Source: Myxococcales bacterium (GTDB lineage: Bacteria > Myxococcota_A > Polyangia > Polyangiales > JAFGIB01). Taken from it: a stretch of DNA of 64,000 bases. Position numbers and translations under genes: made by a program. The notes beneath the pieces were generated by a model. That model did not search any database, had not been told where the DNA came from, and saw nothing but the letters and a program-made list of their open reading frames with translations. Below, piece after piece: positions 54,468 to 63,872 of this stretch. Positions within the stretch are counted from its first letter, which is position 1, and each line of letters opens with the position of its first letter. The stretch is from assembly GCA_029880325.1 (NCBI GenBank), contig JAOUOP010000033.1:23397-87396 (forward strand), given 5' to 3'.

Positions 54468-56123
54468 ATGGCCAATCCGATCATCATGGCGGTCGATGAC
54501 GACCGCGCGGTCCTCGGGGCGATCACTCGAGATCTGAAGCAGCACTTCGGGCGCGAGTTCCGCGTCATCGGCGCGGGTTCGGGGCAGCAGGGACTCGAGA
54601 CATTGCGCAGCCTCAAGGCGCGCGACGCCGAGGTGGCGATGCTGGTCTCCGACCAACGCATGCCCGAGATGTTGGGCACGGAGTTTTTGGCCGAAGCCAA
54701 GGAACTCTATCCGGGTGCGCGCAAGGTGCTGTTGACCGCCTACGCCGACACCGAGGCGGCCATCAGCGCCATCAACGAGGTGGGGCTCGACCACTACTTG
54801 ATGAAGCCATGGGATCCGCCGGAGCAGAAGCTCTATCCGGTCCTCGACGACATTCTCTACACCTGGCACGCGACCGCCGAGGCCCCCTACGACGGCGTGC
54901 GCGTGTTGGGGACGCAATTTTCGGCTGCCTGCCACCGAACCAAGCACTTTCTGGCGGGCAATAACGTTCCCTACCGCTGGGTCGACATCGACAAGGACGC
55001 GTCGATGCGCGCGGTCGCTGACGGGGCCGGGGGTCCGGCCGGCCGGCTGCCGGTCGTGATCTATCCCGATGGCAAGACTGTGCGCGAACCGAGTGCGCGC
55101 GAGATCGCCGAGACGCTGGGGATCCAAACAGAGGCTCGAAAAGACTTCTACGAGCTGATCGTCATTGGCGGCGGGCCGGCGGGGCTCGCAGCGGGCGTCT
55201 ACGGTGCGGCCGAGGGCCTCAGCACCTGCGTGATCGAGAAGGACGCGCCCGGTGGTCAGGCGGGCACCAGCTCGCGCATCGAGAACTATCTCGGCTTTCC
55301 CAACGGCATCAGCGGCGGCGACCTCTCGAAGCGGGCGGCCGACCAGGCGCGCCGGCTTGGCACCGAGCTGTTGCTCACGCGGGAGGTCAAAAGCGTGCGC
55401 GTCGAGGAGCCCTATCGCGTCGTGACCCTGGCCGATGGTGGCGAGTTGCGCGCCTACTCCGTGATCCTGGCGCCCGGCATGACCGTGCGTCGCTTGGACA
55501 TTCCGGGCGAAGAGCGCTTCGCTGGTGCCGGCATTTACTACGGGGCATCCCTGACCGAGGGGGCCAACTTCAAGGGCGAGCAGATGTTCGTCATCGGCGG
55601 GGCCAACTCGGCGGGGCAGGGCGCCATGTGGTTTAGCCGCTTTGCCGAGAAGCTGACCATGGTCGTGCGCGCCGAGGACCTGGTGCAGTCGATGTCCCAG
55701 TACCTGATCGACCGCATCGAGGCCGCCGACAACATCGAGCTGCTGACCCGTACCCGCGTGGTCGAGGCGCGCGGCGACCAAAGGCTCGAACAGTTGGTGA
55801 TCGAGGACATCGCAAGCGGCGAGCGGCGCACGGTGGACGCCCATGCCGTCTTCGTTTTCATCGGCTCAAAGCCCCACAGCGCAATCGTGAGGGACCTGGT
55901 CGAGATGGATGGGGGGGGCTTCATCCTCACCGGGCTAGACCTGATGAAGGGCGGCGAGCGGCCGCGGGGCTTCAATCGCGACCCCTACCTTTACGAGACC
56001 AGCGTGCCGGGCATCTTCGCCGTGGGTGACGTGCGCGCCGGCTCCACCAAGCGGGTCAATGCGGCCATCGGCGAGGGCTCGATCGCGGTGAAGTTCGCCT
56101 GGGAGCACGCGCGCTCCGTTTGA
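54468..56123 (+). CDS. Response-regulator / glutaredoxin-like / thioredoxin-reductase-like fusion
   Basis: The 551-residue protein starts at ATG 54468 after GAGGAGG. Residues 1-125 are a receiver domain (DDD, phosphorylatable Asp in SDQRMPEM, Thr in LTAYAD, Lys in MKPW). About 145-225 is glutaredoxin-like, with one Cys (SAACHRTK). About 230-551 is a thioredoxin-reductase-type FAD/NAD(P)H domain with IGGGPAGLAAGVYGA, GGQAGTSSRIENYLG and FAVGDVR. The redox CxxC site of TrxB is replaced (GIYYGASL). The family is known from other bacteria; no dedicated histidine kinase is nearby. Confidence 0.88.
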   Translation: MANPIIMAVDDDRAVLGAITRDLKQHFGREFRVIGAGSGQQGLETLRSLKARDAEVAMLVSDQRMPEMLGTEFLAEAKELYPGARKVLLTAYADTEAAISAINEVGLDHYLMKPWDPPEQKLYPVLDDILYTWHATAEAPYDGVRVLGTQFSAACHRTKHFLAGNNVPYRWVDIDKDASMRAVADGAGGPAGRLPVVIYPDGKTVREPSAREIAETLGIQTEARKDFYELIVIGGGPAGLAAGVYGAAEGLSTCVIEKDAPGGQAGTSSRIENYLGFPNGISGGDLSKRAADQARRLGTELLLTREVKSVRVEEPYRVVTLADGGELRAYSVILAPGMTVRRLDIPGEERFAGAGIYYGASLTEGANFKGEQMFVIGGANSAGQGAMWFSRFAEKLTMVVRAEDLVQSMSQYLIDRIEAADNIELLTRTRVVEARGDQRLEQLVIEDIASGERRTVDAHAVFVFIGSKPHSAIVRDLVEMDGGGFILTGLDLMKGGERPRGFNRDPYLYETSVPGIFAVGDVRAGSTKRVNAAIGEGSIAVKFAWEHARSV

Positions 56124-56528
56124 CGACGGTGGGCCTACACTCGAGAGCCCGAGTCTTCCGCAATGCCGCCGCATAGCCTTCGCGTCCAGGTCGAGGAGCC
56201 GGCAGCGAGGCTTTCGCTCGAGGCCGAGCTGCGGCCGGGGCAGGGCCAGCAGCGGACTGGGTCAAAGCTGCCCCGTGGTGTCCGGCCCCAGGGCCGCGTC
56301 CTGGCGGTCGAAAACGTCCTGGCAGCTGTCTGGCTGCGCCCTGTCCCCGCTGGCCTTTCGACCTCCCGGTGAAAGCGTCCTGGCAGCAGTGTCGGCCAGT
56401 GTCGGCGGTCGCGGGGCCGCAGTTGGCGGCCGGGCGGCGGTGCCCGCTTCGGCGGCCGCTTTGGGGCGCAAGTGTGCTAAGAGAAGCCCGCCATGGCCCG
56501 GCGCGAGCGGGCCGCCGGGAGTTTCCAG
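56124..56528. other. 405-bp non-coding region
   Basis: No gene is recognised between the fusion gene and the lyase gene. The 9-mer CGTCCTGGC occurs three times (56297, 56315, 56376), the last two extended as CGTCCTGGCAGC, and CAGTGTCGG-type words are repeated near 56385-56410. The repeats are short and imperfect. The stretch just before 56529 could instead encode a 12-residue N-terminal extension of the lyase from ATG 56493. Confidence 0.4.
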
Positions 56529-57575
56529 ATGCAGAGTGCCAAAGATTTCTTCAAGCCCCTGGCCATCGGCGCCCCCACGCCGGTGCGCGAGATCCCATTT
56601 CGTCCCTCGCGGATGATCCATTTCTTCGATCCGAGCAACGCCAAGATGGCCACCAAGGTGCCGGACCTGGCCAAGAAGGTGGACGTGTTGCTCGGCAATC
56701 TCGAGGACGCGATCCAGGCCGACAACAAGGTGGCCGCCCGCGAGGGGCTGATCGCCATCGCCAAGGAGCACGAGCTGCCGTGTCAGCTGTGGACCCGCAT
56801 CAATAGCCTGGATTCGCCGTGGATGCTGGACGACATCACGCGCCTGGTGCTGGAGGTTGGCGACAAGCTCGATGTGATCATGGTGCCCAAGGTCGAGGGC
56901 GCCGCCGACATCCACTACGTCGACCGGCTGCTGGCCCAGCTCGAGGCCAAGGCTGGTCTGCAGCGGCCGTTGCTGGTGCACGCCATCCTGGAGACCGCCC
57001 GCGGCGTGGCCAATGTCGAGGAAATCTGCGGCGCCAGCCCGCGCATGCAGGGACTGTCATTGGGCCCGGCCGACCTGGCGGCCTCGCGACGCATGAAGAC
57101 CACCCGCGTCGGCGGTGGCCATCCCGGCTACCTGGTGCGCACCGATCCCAATCCCGAAAACCCCGAGGCCCCACGCCCCACCGCCCAGCAGGACCTGTGG
57201 CACTACACGCTGGCGCGCATGGTCGACGCCTGCAACGCCCACGGCATCCTGCCCTATTACGGGCCCTTCGGTGACATCAAGGATACGCTGGCGGCCGAAG
57301 ATCAGTTCCGCAACGCCTTCCTGATGGGCTGTGTCGGGACCTGGTCGCTTCACCCGGTCCAAATCGATATCGCACGCAAGGTCTTCAGTCCGGCAGTGGA
57401 CGAGGTGTTGTGGGCCAAGCGTGTGATCGAAGCCATGGGCGACGGCAGTGGCGCGGTCATGATCGACGGCAAGATGCAGGACGACGCCACCTACAAGCAG
57501 TGCCAGGTGATGGTTGATCTCGCCAAGGCCCTGGCCGAGGGCGATCCGGAACTGCGCCAGGCCTACGGCTTCTGA
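56529..57575 (+). CDS. HpcH/HpaI-CitE family lyase, malyl-CoA-lyase-like
   Basis: The 348-residue form starts at ATG 56529 (MQSAKDFFKPLAIGAP); ATG 56493 would add 12 residues. The TIM-barrel lyase features are present: LGNLEDAI with the metal-binding Glu/Asp, WTRINSLDSPW with the Arg, VPKVEGAADI, AILETARGVANVEEI and LGPADLA with the second Asp. It probably cleaves or forms a C-C bond of a 3-hydroxy-acyl-CoA such as malyl-CoA or beta-methylmalyl-CoA. The C-terminal part after about 250 carries the extra domain typical of Mcl. Exact substrate is uncertain. Confidence 0.87.
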   Translation: MQSAKDFFKPLAIGAPTPVREIPFRPSRMIHFFDPSNAKMATKVPDLAKKVDVLLGNLEDAIQADNKVAAREGLIAIAKEHELPCQLWTRINSLDSPWMLDDITRLVLEVGDKLDVIMVPKVEGAADIHYVDRLLAQLEAKAGLQRPLLVHAILETARGVANVEEICGASPRMQGLSLGPADLAASRRMKTTRVGGGHPGYLVRTDPNPENPEAPRPTAQQDLWHYTLARMVDACNAHGILPYYGPFGDIKDTLAAEDQFRNAFLMGCVGTWSLHPVQIDIARKVFSPAVDEVLWAKRVIEAMGDGSGAVMIDGKMQDDATYKQCQVMVDLAKALAEGDPELRQAYGF

Positions 57576-57642
57576 GCGCCGACCACCACCCACCGACCGC
57601 GACCCCGGCCCTTCGTGCGACCGGGGGTGATAGCCTTCATTC

Positions 57643-58707
57643 GTGCCAAGGCCTGCCCGAGCCTCCCTCCTCATGCTTGTGAGCTTGCTCGCGGTGGCTC
57701 CGGCGCGTGCTGATGACATGGATCTGTCGCTGTCGCGGTTGCGCATCAGCGCCGGGAACACCGGCTGCACCAACGTCCGCAGCGCGGCCCAGTTCTGCCC
57801 CGACAACGGACTCTTCGAGCGCCTGGTCAGTGAGCTGGCCGTGGCCATGGCCCCGGCTCCCGTGCGTCCCGCCCACACCGGCGGCCACCGCGGTCTGCGG
57901 CTTGCGGTCAGCGGCAACGTGACCGGCATCGATGCGGGGGCGACCCACTGGGCCCTGGGCAGCGAGGGCAGCGGCGGTCGCGAGAGCAACGCTGCGGCTG
58001 CGACCCCCGGCGATGGCATTGGCCAGAATGACGCGCCGAGCCGGGTGCTGGTCTGGAATCGGGTAGAGGTTGAAAAAGGTCTGCCATTCGGGCTTTCGGC
58101 AGGCGGTTTCGTGGGCCACGGCATGCAGACTTCCCTGTGGATGCTGGGCGGGCGTCTGCAGTGGGCGCTCTTCGAAGGCTTCTATAGTGAGCTCGGACGC
58201 CTGCCGGACGTGGCCGTAGCCGCTTCCTATGGTCTCAGCGCCGGCAGCGACCAGGCGCGCTTTGCCATCGGTAGCGCCGAGCTACTGCTCTCCAAGCCCT
58301 ACGTGGTCGACGCCGGATTCGAGCTGCTGCCGATGCTGGGGCTGCAGTTGCTGTTCACCGACGTCGAAAGCGGCGTTGTGGATCTCACGCCCGTGGTGGA
58401 CGCGGTCGCCGCCTGCGCTCCCCAGCCGGGCACGCTCCCCGCGGCCGGCCCGCCGGCCGCCGTGACCTGCGCCGACGATGGCGATGGTAGCGATCTGGAC
58501 AACGACGTGCGCTTCGACGATGTGGAGCACATGCGCCTGCGCACTGCCCTCGGGGGCCGGCTGCGCTGGGATCACTTCACCGTGTCGCTGTCGCTGGCCT
58601 ACGACCTGCTACTGCCCGAGCTCGAGCACGAGCTGCCCCGGGGTTCGGCTTCCGGCGACCTGCGGCGGCAGCTGTCGATGCGCGTTGCCCTCGGTGCCGA
58701 GCTGTGA
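57643..58707 (+). CDS. Probable outer-membrane beta-barrel protein
   Basis: This 354-residue protein starts with GTG 57643. A signal peptide (LLMLVSLLAVAPARA) precedes a mature part with alternating hydrophobic residues and aromatic-ending strands, such as VSLSLAYDLLLPEL, and an Asp-rich loop (DDGDGSDLDND) that may bind calcium. No family is recognised. The stop overlaps the next gene's GTG, so both are probably made together. Confidence 0.65.
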   Translation: MPRPARASLLMLVSLLAVAPARADDMDLSLSRLRISAGNTGCTNVRSAAQFCPDNGLFERLVSELAVAMAPAPVRPAHTGGHRGLRLAVSGNVTGIDAGATHWALGSEGSGGRESNAAAATPGDGIGQNDAPSRVLVWNRVEVEKGLPFGLSAGGFVGHGMQTSLWMLGGRLQWALFEGFYSELGRLPDVAVAASYGLSAGSDQARFAIGSAELLLSKPYVVDAGFELLPMLGLQLLFTDVESGVVDLTPVVDAVAACAPQPGTLPAAGPPAAVTCADDGDGSDLDNDVRFDDVEHMRLRTALGGRLRWDHFTVSLSLAYDLLLPELEHELPRGSASGDLRRQLSMRVALGAEL

Positions 58708-59885
58708 GTCGAAGCGCTCCACTGGGGGATGAGGCGTCGGCTGCCGAGGTGGCGTTTCCGCGCCACAGTTCGCCTCCGCAGGGACCGCCGCTGCGGGCCG
58801 GCTGGGGGCGTCGGGCGCTCGCGTTGATGCTGGGGGCCATGCTGCTGGTGGGCGCAACGCTGCTCTGGACCGGAATCATCGAGTGGCCACTGGCCGGCGA
58901 TCGCGGTTTGGCCGAGGCCCTGGTGCAGCGTGGTCGAGTTGTGGTGGTGGGGTCGCCGCCGCAGCCGCCCGGCCCGATCAAGGGCACGGAGTTGCTGGCG
59001 CTGCAGACCCAGCCCGAGCTGGCCAAGGCCCTGGCGGGTAGTGCGCCGGAGGCGCTGCTTGCGGCGATGGATGCGGCGAAGATTCGTGGGCTGCTGGTCG
59101 AGACCGCCGGCGAGTTTGCCGCCGAAAGTCTCGCCGGGGGCATGGCCCGTTACGCGCACATCGATGACCTGCGCGGTCTACACCTGACGCCCCGCGCGGC
59201 GCTCTACGCGCCCGACCCCACGCGGGCGCTGTCGGAGACCGACCGCTACGCGCTGGCCACGGTGGCGCGACGCATCGTGGGCGGCGCCCGTCCGCCGCGC
59301 ATCACCTCGTTTCCGGCGCGCCTCCGGGCGCTGCGTCCGGCCGAAGTCATGGTGCTGCTGCGGCAAGGGCCGCGGCCGCGCTTGTGGCGCTCGGCGCGCG
59401 GCAACTCCATCGCGCGCGCGTTGGTGACCGCCTCGGTGGTGGCCCGCAAGCGCTGGACCGAGCGGGAGTCGTCCATGGGCGGTCCCATCGACCGTATCCT
59501 GCCGCGGCTGCAGCTGGAGGTGGCGCTGCTATCCGATGACGGCACCGTGGGCTCGAGCGAGCCCGGGTTCATCGACCGCGTGTTTTCTGACGAGCACGGC
59601 GTTGCCTACGAGCACAAGGGGGCCTGGCGCTACCTCTTGCCCAATGCCACGGCCCAGGCCGGCGGGGGGAGTGCCAGCGCCGCCTACCACAAGCTCTTCA
59701 AGGACGACGGACTGCCGCCCGATAGCTTCGGTCGCCCCGACACGCGCATCTATCGGCTGTGGGTGGAGACGCTTGCGAGTACGGAGCCCCCGGCCAACAG
59801 GGCCGAGGCCGAGCCCGGCGACGGTCTGGGTGAAGTGGTCGATCCGGCTGAGGTGCTCGACGGGGGAACGGCCGGCGCGGACTGA
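58704..59885 (+). CDS. Membrane-anchored protein of unknown function
   Basis: This 393-residue protein starts with GTG 58704 in a GTGA overlap with the previous gene. One membrane helix lies at about 39-60 (LALMLGAMLLVGATLLWTGI). The extracytoplasmic part has a pattern LLVETAGEFAAESLAGG and a C-terminal section with GVAYEHKGAWRYLLPNATA, but I do not recognise a family. Overlap with the outer-membrane protein gene suggests a shared envelope role. Confidence 0.65.
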   Translation: MSRSAPLGDEASAAEVAFPRHSSPPQGPPLRAGWGRRALALMLGAMLLVGATLLWTGIIEWPLAGDRGLAEALVQRGRVVVVGSPPQPPGPIKGTELLALQTQPELAKALAGSAPEALLAAMDAAKIRGLLVETAGEFAAESLAGGMARYAHIDDLRGLHLTPRAALYAPDPTRALSETDRYALATVARRIVGGARPPRITSFPARLRALRPAEVMVLLRQGPRPRLWRSARGNSIARALVTASVVARKRWTERESSMGGPIDRILPRLQLEVALLSDDGTVGSSEPGFIDRVFSDEHGVAYEHKGAWRYLLPNATAQAGGGSASAAYHKLFKDDGLPPDSFGRPDTRIYRLWVETLASTEPPANRAEAEPGDGLGEVVDPAEVLDGGTAGAD

Positions 59886-59929
59886 ATGTGCCGTGCCACT
59901 GTGACCTCTGCGCCACATCCTCATGGGGG

Positions 59930-59949
59930 CCATGACACAGTTGTCATGG
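59930..59949. promoter_or_regulatory. Palindrome upstream of the small membrane protein gene
   Basis: CCATGACA-CAGT-TGTCATGG is a perfect 8-bp inverted repeat with a 4-base spacer. It is nested in a wider pair, ATGTGCCG (59886-59893) and CGGCACAT (59956-59963). It could be an operator or an RNA hairpin for the downstream small gene or a terminator region for the upstream one; no T-tract follows. Confidence 0.35.
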
Positions 59950-60036
59950 GTGCTGCGGCACATGGCCCGCCAAAGCCCGGGATTCGCCAGTGGCATTGTT
60001 ATTGCTTAGTATTGTGCTGAAGGACGAACCGCCGCC

Positions 60037-60279
60037 ATGGGATTGCTGCTCAAAGCGTTCTACACCTTGCTCCTGCTGCTGCCCGGCGGACTGATCCTGG
60101 TACCGCTGCTGTTGCTGTGGCGGCGCATTCGGCTGCGCGCTTCGAAGCCTTCTTCGGCTGAGTCGCAGGGGGATTGCGATGGACGCGGTTCGGCCGGAGC
60201 GCCCCGTTCTGGCACAGACGGCAGCGGTTTATCCCTGGACTGTGGTGGCCTCGGGTCGCCTCGCGATCAAGCCGCGTAG
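60037..60279 (+). CDS. Small membrane protein, uncertain
   Basis: This 80-residue frame starts at ATG 60037 after AAGGACG at suitable distance. It has one strong hydrophobic helix (about 3-28: LLLKAFYTLLLLLPGGLILVPLLLLW) with a following RRIR positive cluster. The Gly/Ser-rich tail looks less protein-like. It may be a real short membrane protein or a chance frame. Confidence 0.4.
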   Translation: MGLLLKAFYTLLLLLPGGLILVPLLLLWRRIRLRASKPSSAESQGDCDGRGSAGAPRSGTDGSGLSLDCGGLGSPRDQAA

Positions 60280-60324
60280 GGGAGGGCGCGGGGGCCGCGT
60301 CCTCGGTACGCCGTCAATGGTGTG

Positions 60325-60356
60325 GCGTCGGGCGGCGAAAAGCCGACGCCCGACGC
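60325..60356. terminator. Hairpin between convergent genes
   Basis: GCGTCGGGCG (60325-60334) pairs exactly with CGCCCGACGC (60347-60356) around a short loop containing GAAAA. It lies between the small membrane gene and the convergent GMC oxidoreductase gene and could end transcription in both directions, though T-tracts are weak. Confidence 0.55.
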
Positions 60357-60363
60357 TGCGACC

Positions 60364-61878
60364 TCAATTGGTTTGAGCCTCGGCGAGTCGTTCGGCGGCG
60401 TGGTAGGCGACCGCCATGATCGAGTGCTGCGGGTTGACGCCGAGGTTGTCGGGAAAGACGCTGGCGTCCATCACGTGGAGGCCTTCGACGCCGTGGACCC
60501 GCAGCTCCGGGTCGACCACGCTGCGGGCGGGATCCGAGCCCGCACAGGCGCCCCCGAAGAGGTGTGAGGCCATCAGGTGCAGGCGTTGTCGCTTGAGCGG
60601 GCGCGCCGTGATCAGCGACACCTGCTCGGGGCCCGTGAGTACCTCGGGCAGTCCCGAGACGCCCGGATAAACCTCGCAGGCGCCGGCGGCGAAGAGCATC
60701 GCGGCCAGCAGGGCGATGCCTCGCTGCATCATGGCGACGTCCTCGGCCGTCAACTCGTAGTCGACGCGGGGTCGGCCGCCCAGGGTCGAGCGCACCCGTC
60801 CTCGTGCCCGGGCGCGGGCGATGGTGGCCCATTGGGCGAAGTCGTCCAGGTGGCGCAGTCGCTCGGACCAAACGTCGCCGGATCCCGGGATGCGCGCGGC
60901 CAGCAGCTCCGGCGGTAGCGACAGTGACTCGAGCTTCAGACCGCGATCGAAAAGCGGAACCTGATAGCTCTGGGTGGCGCCGAAGCCCATGCCCACCGAG
61001 TGTTCGAAGCGGCCGACCACGGCGGCGCCCGGGTGGGCCGTGAAGCCGTCGCCGACGCGGGCGCGCAGGCCGCTGTTGCGCAGGATGAGCGGGCTGTGGA
61101 TGGCGCCAGCGCTGAGGATCACGCCGCGCCGGGCCCGCACGCGCACGCGGCCGCCTACCCGGCGGCCGTCCTCGTCGACGCGCTCGCCCACCACCGCGCG
61201 CGCGACGCGTCCTTCGAACTCGACCTGCCGCACGCGGAAGCCGGCGTGCAGGCGGGCGCCGTGGGCTTGCGCGCGCGGCACGTAGCTGACTTCCATGCTC
61301 TGGCGGGCGCCCTCGGGGCAGCCCTGCAGGCAGCGGGCTCGGCCGCGGCAGCGGCGCGCGTTGCGGGCGGTCTTTTGGCCACGCAGGCCCAGCGCTTCGG
61401 CCCCGCGTCGCATCAACTCCCCATTGCCACCCATCACGGCCTCGTCGACCTCGTCAACCTCGAGTTCGTCTTCGATACGCCCGTAGATGCGCTCGAGGGC
61501 GGCCGCATCCAGCAGCTCTTCGAGTCCGTAGTCACGGGCGAGGGCGTGGCGCACAGGCTCGGGCATGCGCCAGATAATGCCCGAGTTGATGGCGGTGCTG
61601 CCGCCCACGGCACGGCCTTGGACCAGGGGGAAGGGCACGTGGGCCGCTGTGCCAAGGGTGCCGATGTCGCGCATGGCTTGGGCCATCGCATCGAGCAGGG
61701 CCCGCGGGCGCGTGGCAGGGCTCAGCTCGGGGCCTTCCTCCAGCATGACCACCGAATGACCCGCCTCGCTGAGCACCCGGGCGGCGGTGGCACCGCCAGC
61801 GCCGGTGCCCACGATCACGTAGTCGGCGTCGTCGAGCGTCTGGATGGAGCGACCCATGGGCAGACGCGGGCGGGTCAT
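60364..61878 (-). CDS. GMC-family oxidoreductase
   Basis: This 504-residue flavoprotein has the N-terminal FAD motif YVIVGTGAGGATAARVL, the GMC segment GRAVGGSTAINSGIIWRMP, a Cys-rich CRGRARCLQGCPEGARQS stretch and the C-terminal HLFGGACAGSDPARSVVDP and NLGVNPQHSIMAVA active-site part. These fit the branch with cholesterol oxidases and long-chain alcohol oxidases. It oxidises an alcohol or sterol using FAD. Its start overlaps the stop of the small upstream gene by four bases. Confidence 0.93.
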   Translation of the reverse strand: MTRPRLPMGRSIQTLDDADYVIVGTGAGGATAARVLSEAGHSVVMLEEGPELSPATRPRALLDAMAQAMRDIGTLGTAAHVPFPLVQGRAVGGSTAINSGIIWRMPEPVRHALARDYGLEELLDAAALERIYGRIEDELEVDEVDEAVMGGNGELMRRGAEALGLRGQKTARNARRCRGRARCLQGCPEGARQSMEVSYVPRAQAHGARLHAGFRVRQVEFEGRVARAVVGERVDEDGRRVGGRVRVRARRGVILSAGAIHSPLILRNSGLRARVGDGFTAHPGAAVVGRFEHSVGMGFGATQSYQVPLFDRGLKLESLSLPPELLAARIPGSGDVWSERLRHLDDFAQWATIARARARGRVRSTLGGRPRVDYELTAEDVAMMQRGIALLAAMLFAAGACEVYPGVSGLPEVLTGPEQVSLITARPLKRQRLHLMASHLFGGACAGSDPARSVVDPELRVHGVEGLHVMDASVFPDNLGVNPQHSIMAVAYHAAERLAEAQTN

Positions 61879-62408
61879 GGGGCTTCCCTCGGCGGTAGCT
61901 CTACTTCACCGGGGCGATCGTCGTTGGCGGGCCAGACGCGCAGGGCCAGGCGTTCGTCCACGCGCGGCAGCCGCAGCCGCACATCGCTTTGGGCCGCCTG
62001 GGCCTCGTCGTACCCGCTCTGCTGGCGCACGGCGGGGGCGGCGAAAAGGGCCATGGCCGCGCATAGCTTCAGCAGCAGCATCAGCTCGCGCACGGCGAAG
62101 CTCGGGTGGGCGACCAGGCGCGCGAGCAGTTCGCCGCGCTCCTCCTGGGGCAGACCTGCCAGGGTCGCGCACTTGCCGAGCAACCACAGCGGCGAAAGCG
62201 CGGCCAGCCACAGTGCCAGGCGCAGGCCGAGGGCGGCGCGACCGGTGGCTCGCCGCAGCATGCGGGCATAGCTCGCAGCGTAGTCCACGCCGTCGGTGGG
62301 GGAGCTGACGAGGGAATCGCCGCAGCCGGCAAAAGCCCCCAGCACCGCCTCGGCCCAAGGACCCTCGAAGCGCATCATGGTGCCCTCCGCCGCCGCGCTG
62401 AAAAGCAT
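61875..62408 (-). CDS. Small partner protein of the GMC oxidoreductase
   Basis: The 177-residue frame begins at 62408; ATG codons at 62376-62378 and 62373-62375 (MMRFEGPW) are likelier starts. The protein is Ala/Leu-rich with hydrophobic segments and no recognised motif. The four-base overlap with the GMC gene suggests a functional pair, as with the small subunits or N-terminal domains that accompany some GMC alcohol oxidases. Confidence 0.6.
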   Translation of the reverse strand: MLFSAAAEGTMMRFEGPWAEAVLGAFAGCGDSLVSSPTDGVDYAASYARMLRRATGRAALGLRLALWLAALSPLWLLGKCATLAGLPQEERGELLARLVAHPSFAVRELMLLLKLCAAMALFAAPAVRQQSGYDEAQAAQSDVRLRLPRVDERLALRVWPANDDRPGEVELPPREAP

Positions 62409-62464
62409 GTGATTTCAGCACGTTGTTGGTTTGAGGGAAGGGCGCCCAGGCGATTTACCACTAT

Positions 62465-63811
62465 TCAAAGGTGTAGCCGTTTTGGGTCTCCGGCAAGGCA
62501 AAAAATGCCGTGTGGTCGGAATGTTTTGGTGATGCTGGCAAGGGAAAACGCCCTGGCAGCTTCCCCGGCGGGCAGCTCCCCGGCGTTGGCGTCGGTTTCG
62601 TCCGGGTCGCTGCTGTCGGCGGGCACGTACTCCGCGTGCTCGCAGATGGCCTCGGCCTCCTCCTCGATGTTCTCGTTCACGAAGGCCATCAACGCGCGCG
62701 AGCGCTCGAGCATCTGCTCCCGCGGTGACAAGACGGTCGCCTCAATCCAACCCCCCTCGTCAGTCTCGGCGCCACCGGGCACCTCGACCGCGGGTGACGC
62801 CCCACAATCCACAACCTCGCTGCTCGCCGCAATCGGCTCGCACGGTTCCTTCGCCATCTCCTCACCCCTCGTAGCATTCCCTTTCTCCGCCTCGAACGCC
62901 GCGGTCCACTCGCTCTCGGCCTCCAGTCTGCACTGCCGCTGCTCCTGCAGCTCGACCTTCACCTCGTCCAACGTCGGGCCCGACTTGGTCAGAAATGCCC
63001 CCGGGTGCTCTGGCGCGGTGGGCGCGTTGTGATGCACCCGCATGTTGTAGGTCCCGTGCGGAAATTCGCGCTCGAAATCGCCGTTCTTGCGTGCAAGCTG
63101 CGCCTCCTCGTGTTCGCTTCGGAACTGATGCACTTCCTCGGCCGCTTGCACCCTCACCTTGCGGTCCACCGCTCCGCTCATGCCGATACGAAACGTGGGG
63201 ACCCGCTTGCCGCCGCTCTCCCGCAGCGCCTTGGGCTCAGACCACGGATGCAGCGCCATCACCGCCTCGGGCCCCAGCGCCGGCCGCTTGCGAGCTGTGA
63301 CGATCTTTTGCACGGCTTCCCGCGCCATGCGCTTAATGTGATAGACGAGCCGCTCCATGTCCGCGCCAACGGCGTGGTACAGAAGCGGCGGTGGAATAAC
63401 CCGCATGCGGATTACGTCCGGCCGACAATCGCCGAAGTAGATCTTGGGCTTGGGCACGTCGAGGTAGCCGCTCAGCCACAGGTCAAAATCAAAGACGAAC
63501 CCCGGCATCCGCCCCGGCCTGTCTACCAAACCCGCCGCCACACAGTTGACGAACTCGCATGCCAGGTGCAGCGCCTGGGCCTCGCCATCCCGGAGCCGCA
63601 GCGTGTGTGTCGGGCGGTCGTCGAAGAGTTCATGGGGCTGGTCGTAGCGCTCGCGCGCCATCAGCGTGTTGACCGAGCAGCTGACGTCCTCGTGCACCAG
63701 CTTGATGAACTTGGGCAGGTTGTTGCTGCTCGGGGTCACGTTCAGATGGTGATGGTTGAGGCATCGGACCGCATGGTGAATCGCGAACTGGGTCCGGCGC
63801 TGTCTGAGCAA
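62465..63811 (-). pseudogene. RAYT-like (REP-associated tyrosine) transposase, N-terminally truncated
   Basis: The 448-codon frame matches Y1/RAYT transposases from their HUH region onwards: LNHHHLNVTPSSNNLPKFIKL corresponds to the usual NHxHxxxTP, and ACEFVNCVAAGLVDRPGRMPG to the conserved xxNPVxAGLV. WSEPKALRE and HGTYNMRVHH match the family's C-terminal signatures. A TGA (63812-63814) stands right before the first possible start (TTG 63811), and the usual 60-70 residues before the HUH motif are missing. About 150 residues after the family end are acidic. It is probably inactive, perhaps cut by neighbouring insertions. Confidence 0.7.
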
Positions 63812-63872
63812 TCAAGATAGTCGGCGGTGCCTGGCCCGTTCCTGATCAAGTTCCCGGAGGGCGCATAGAAAA

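Noticed and set aside
54177..55844. Long minus-strand open frame opposite the receiver fusion
   Set aside because: Antisense of a strongly supported three-domain protein.
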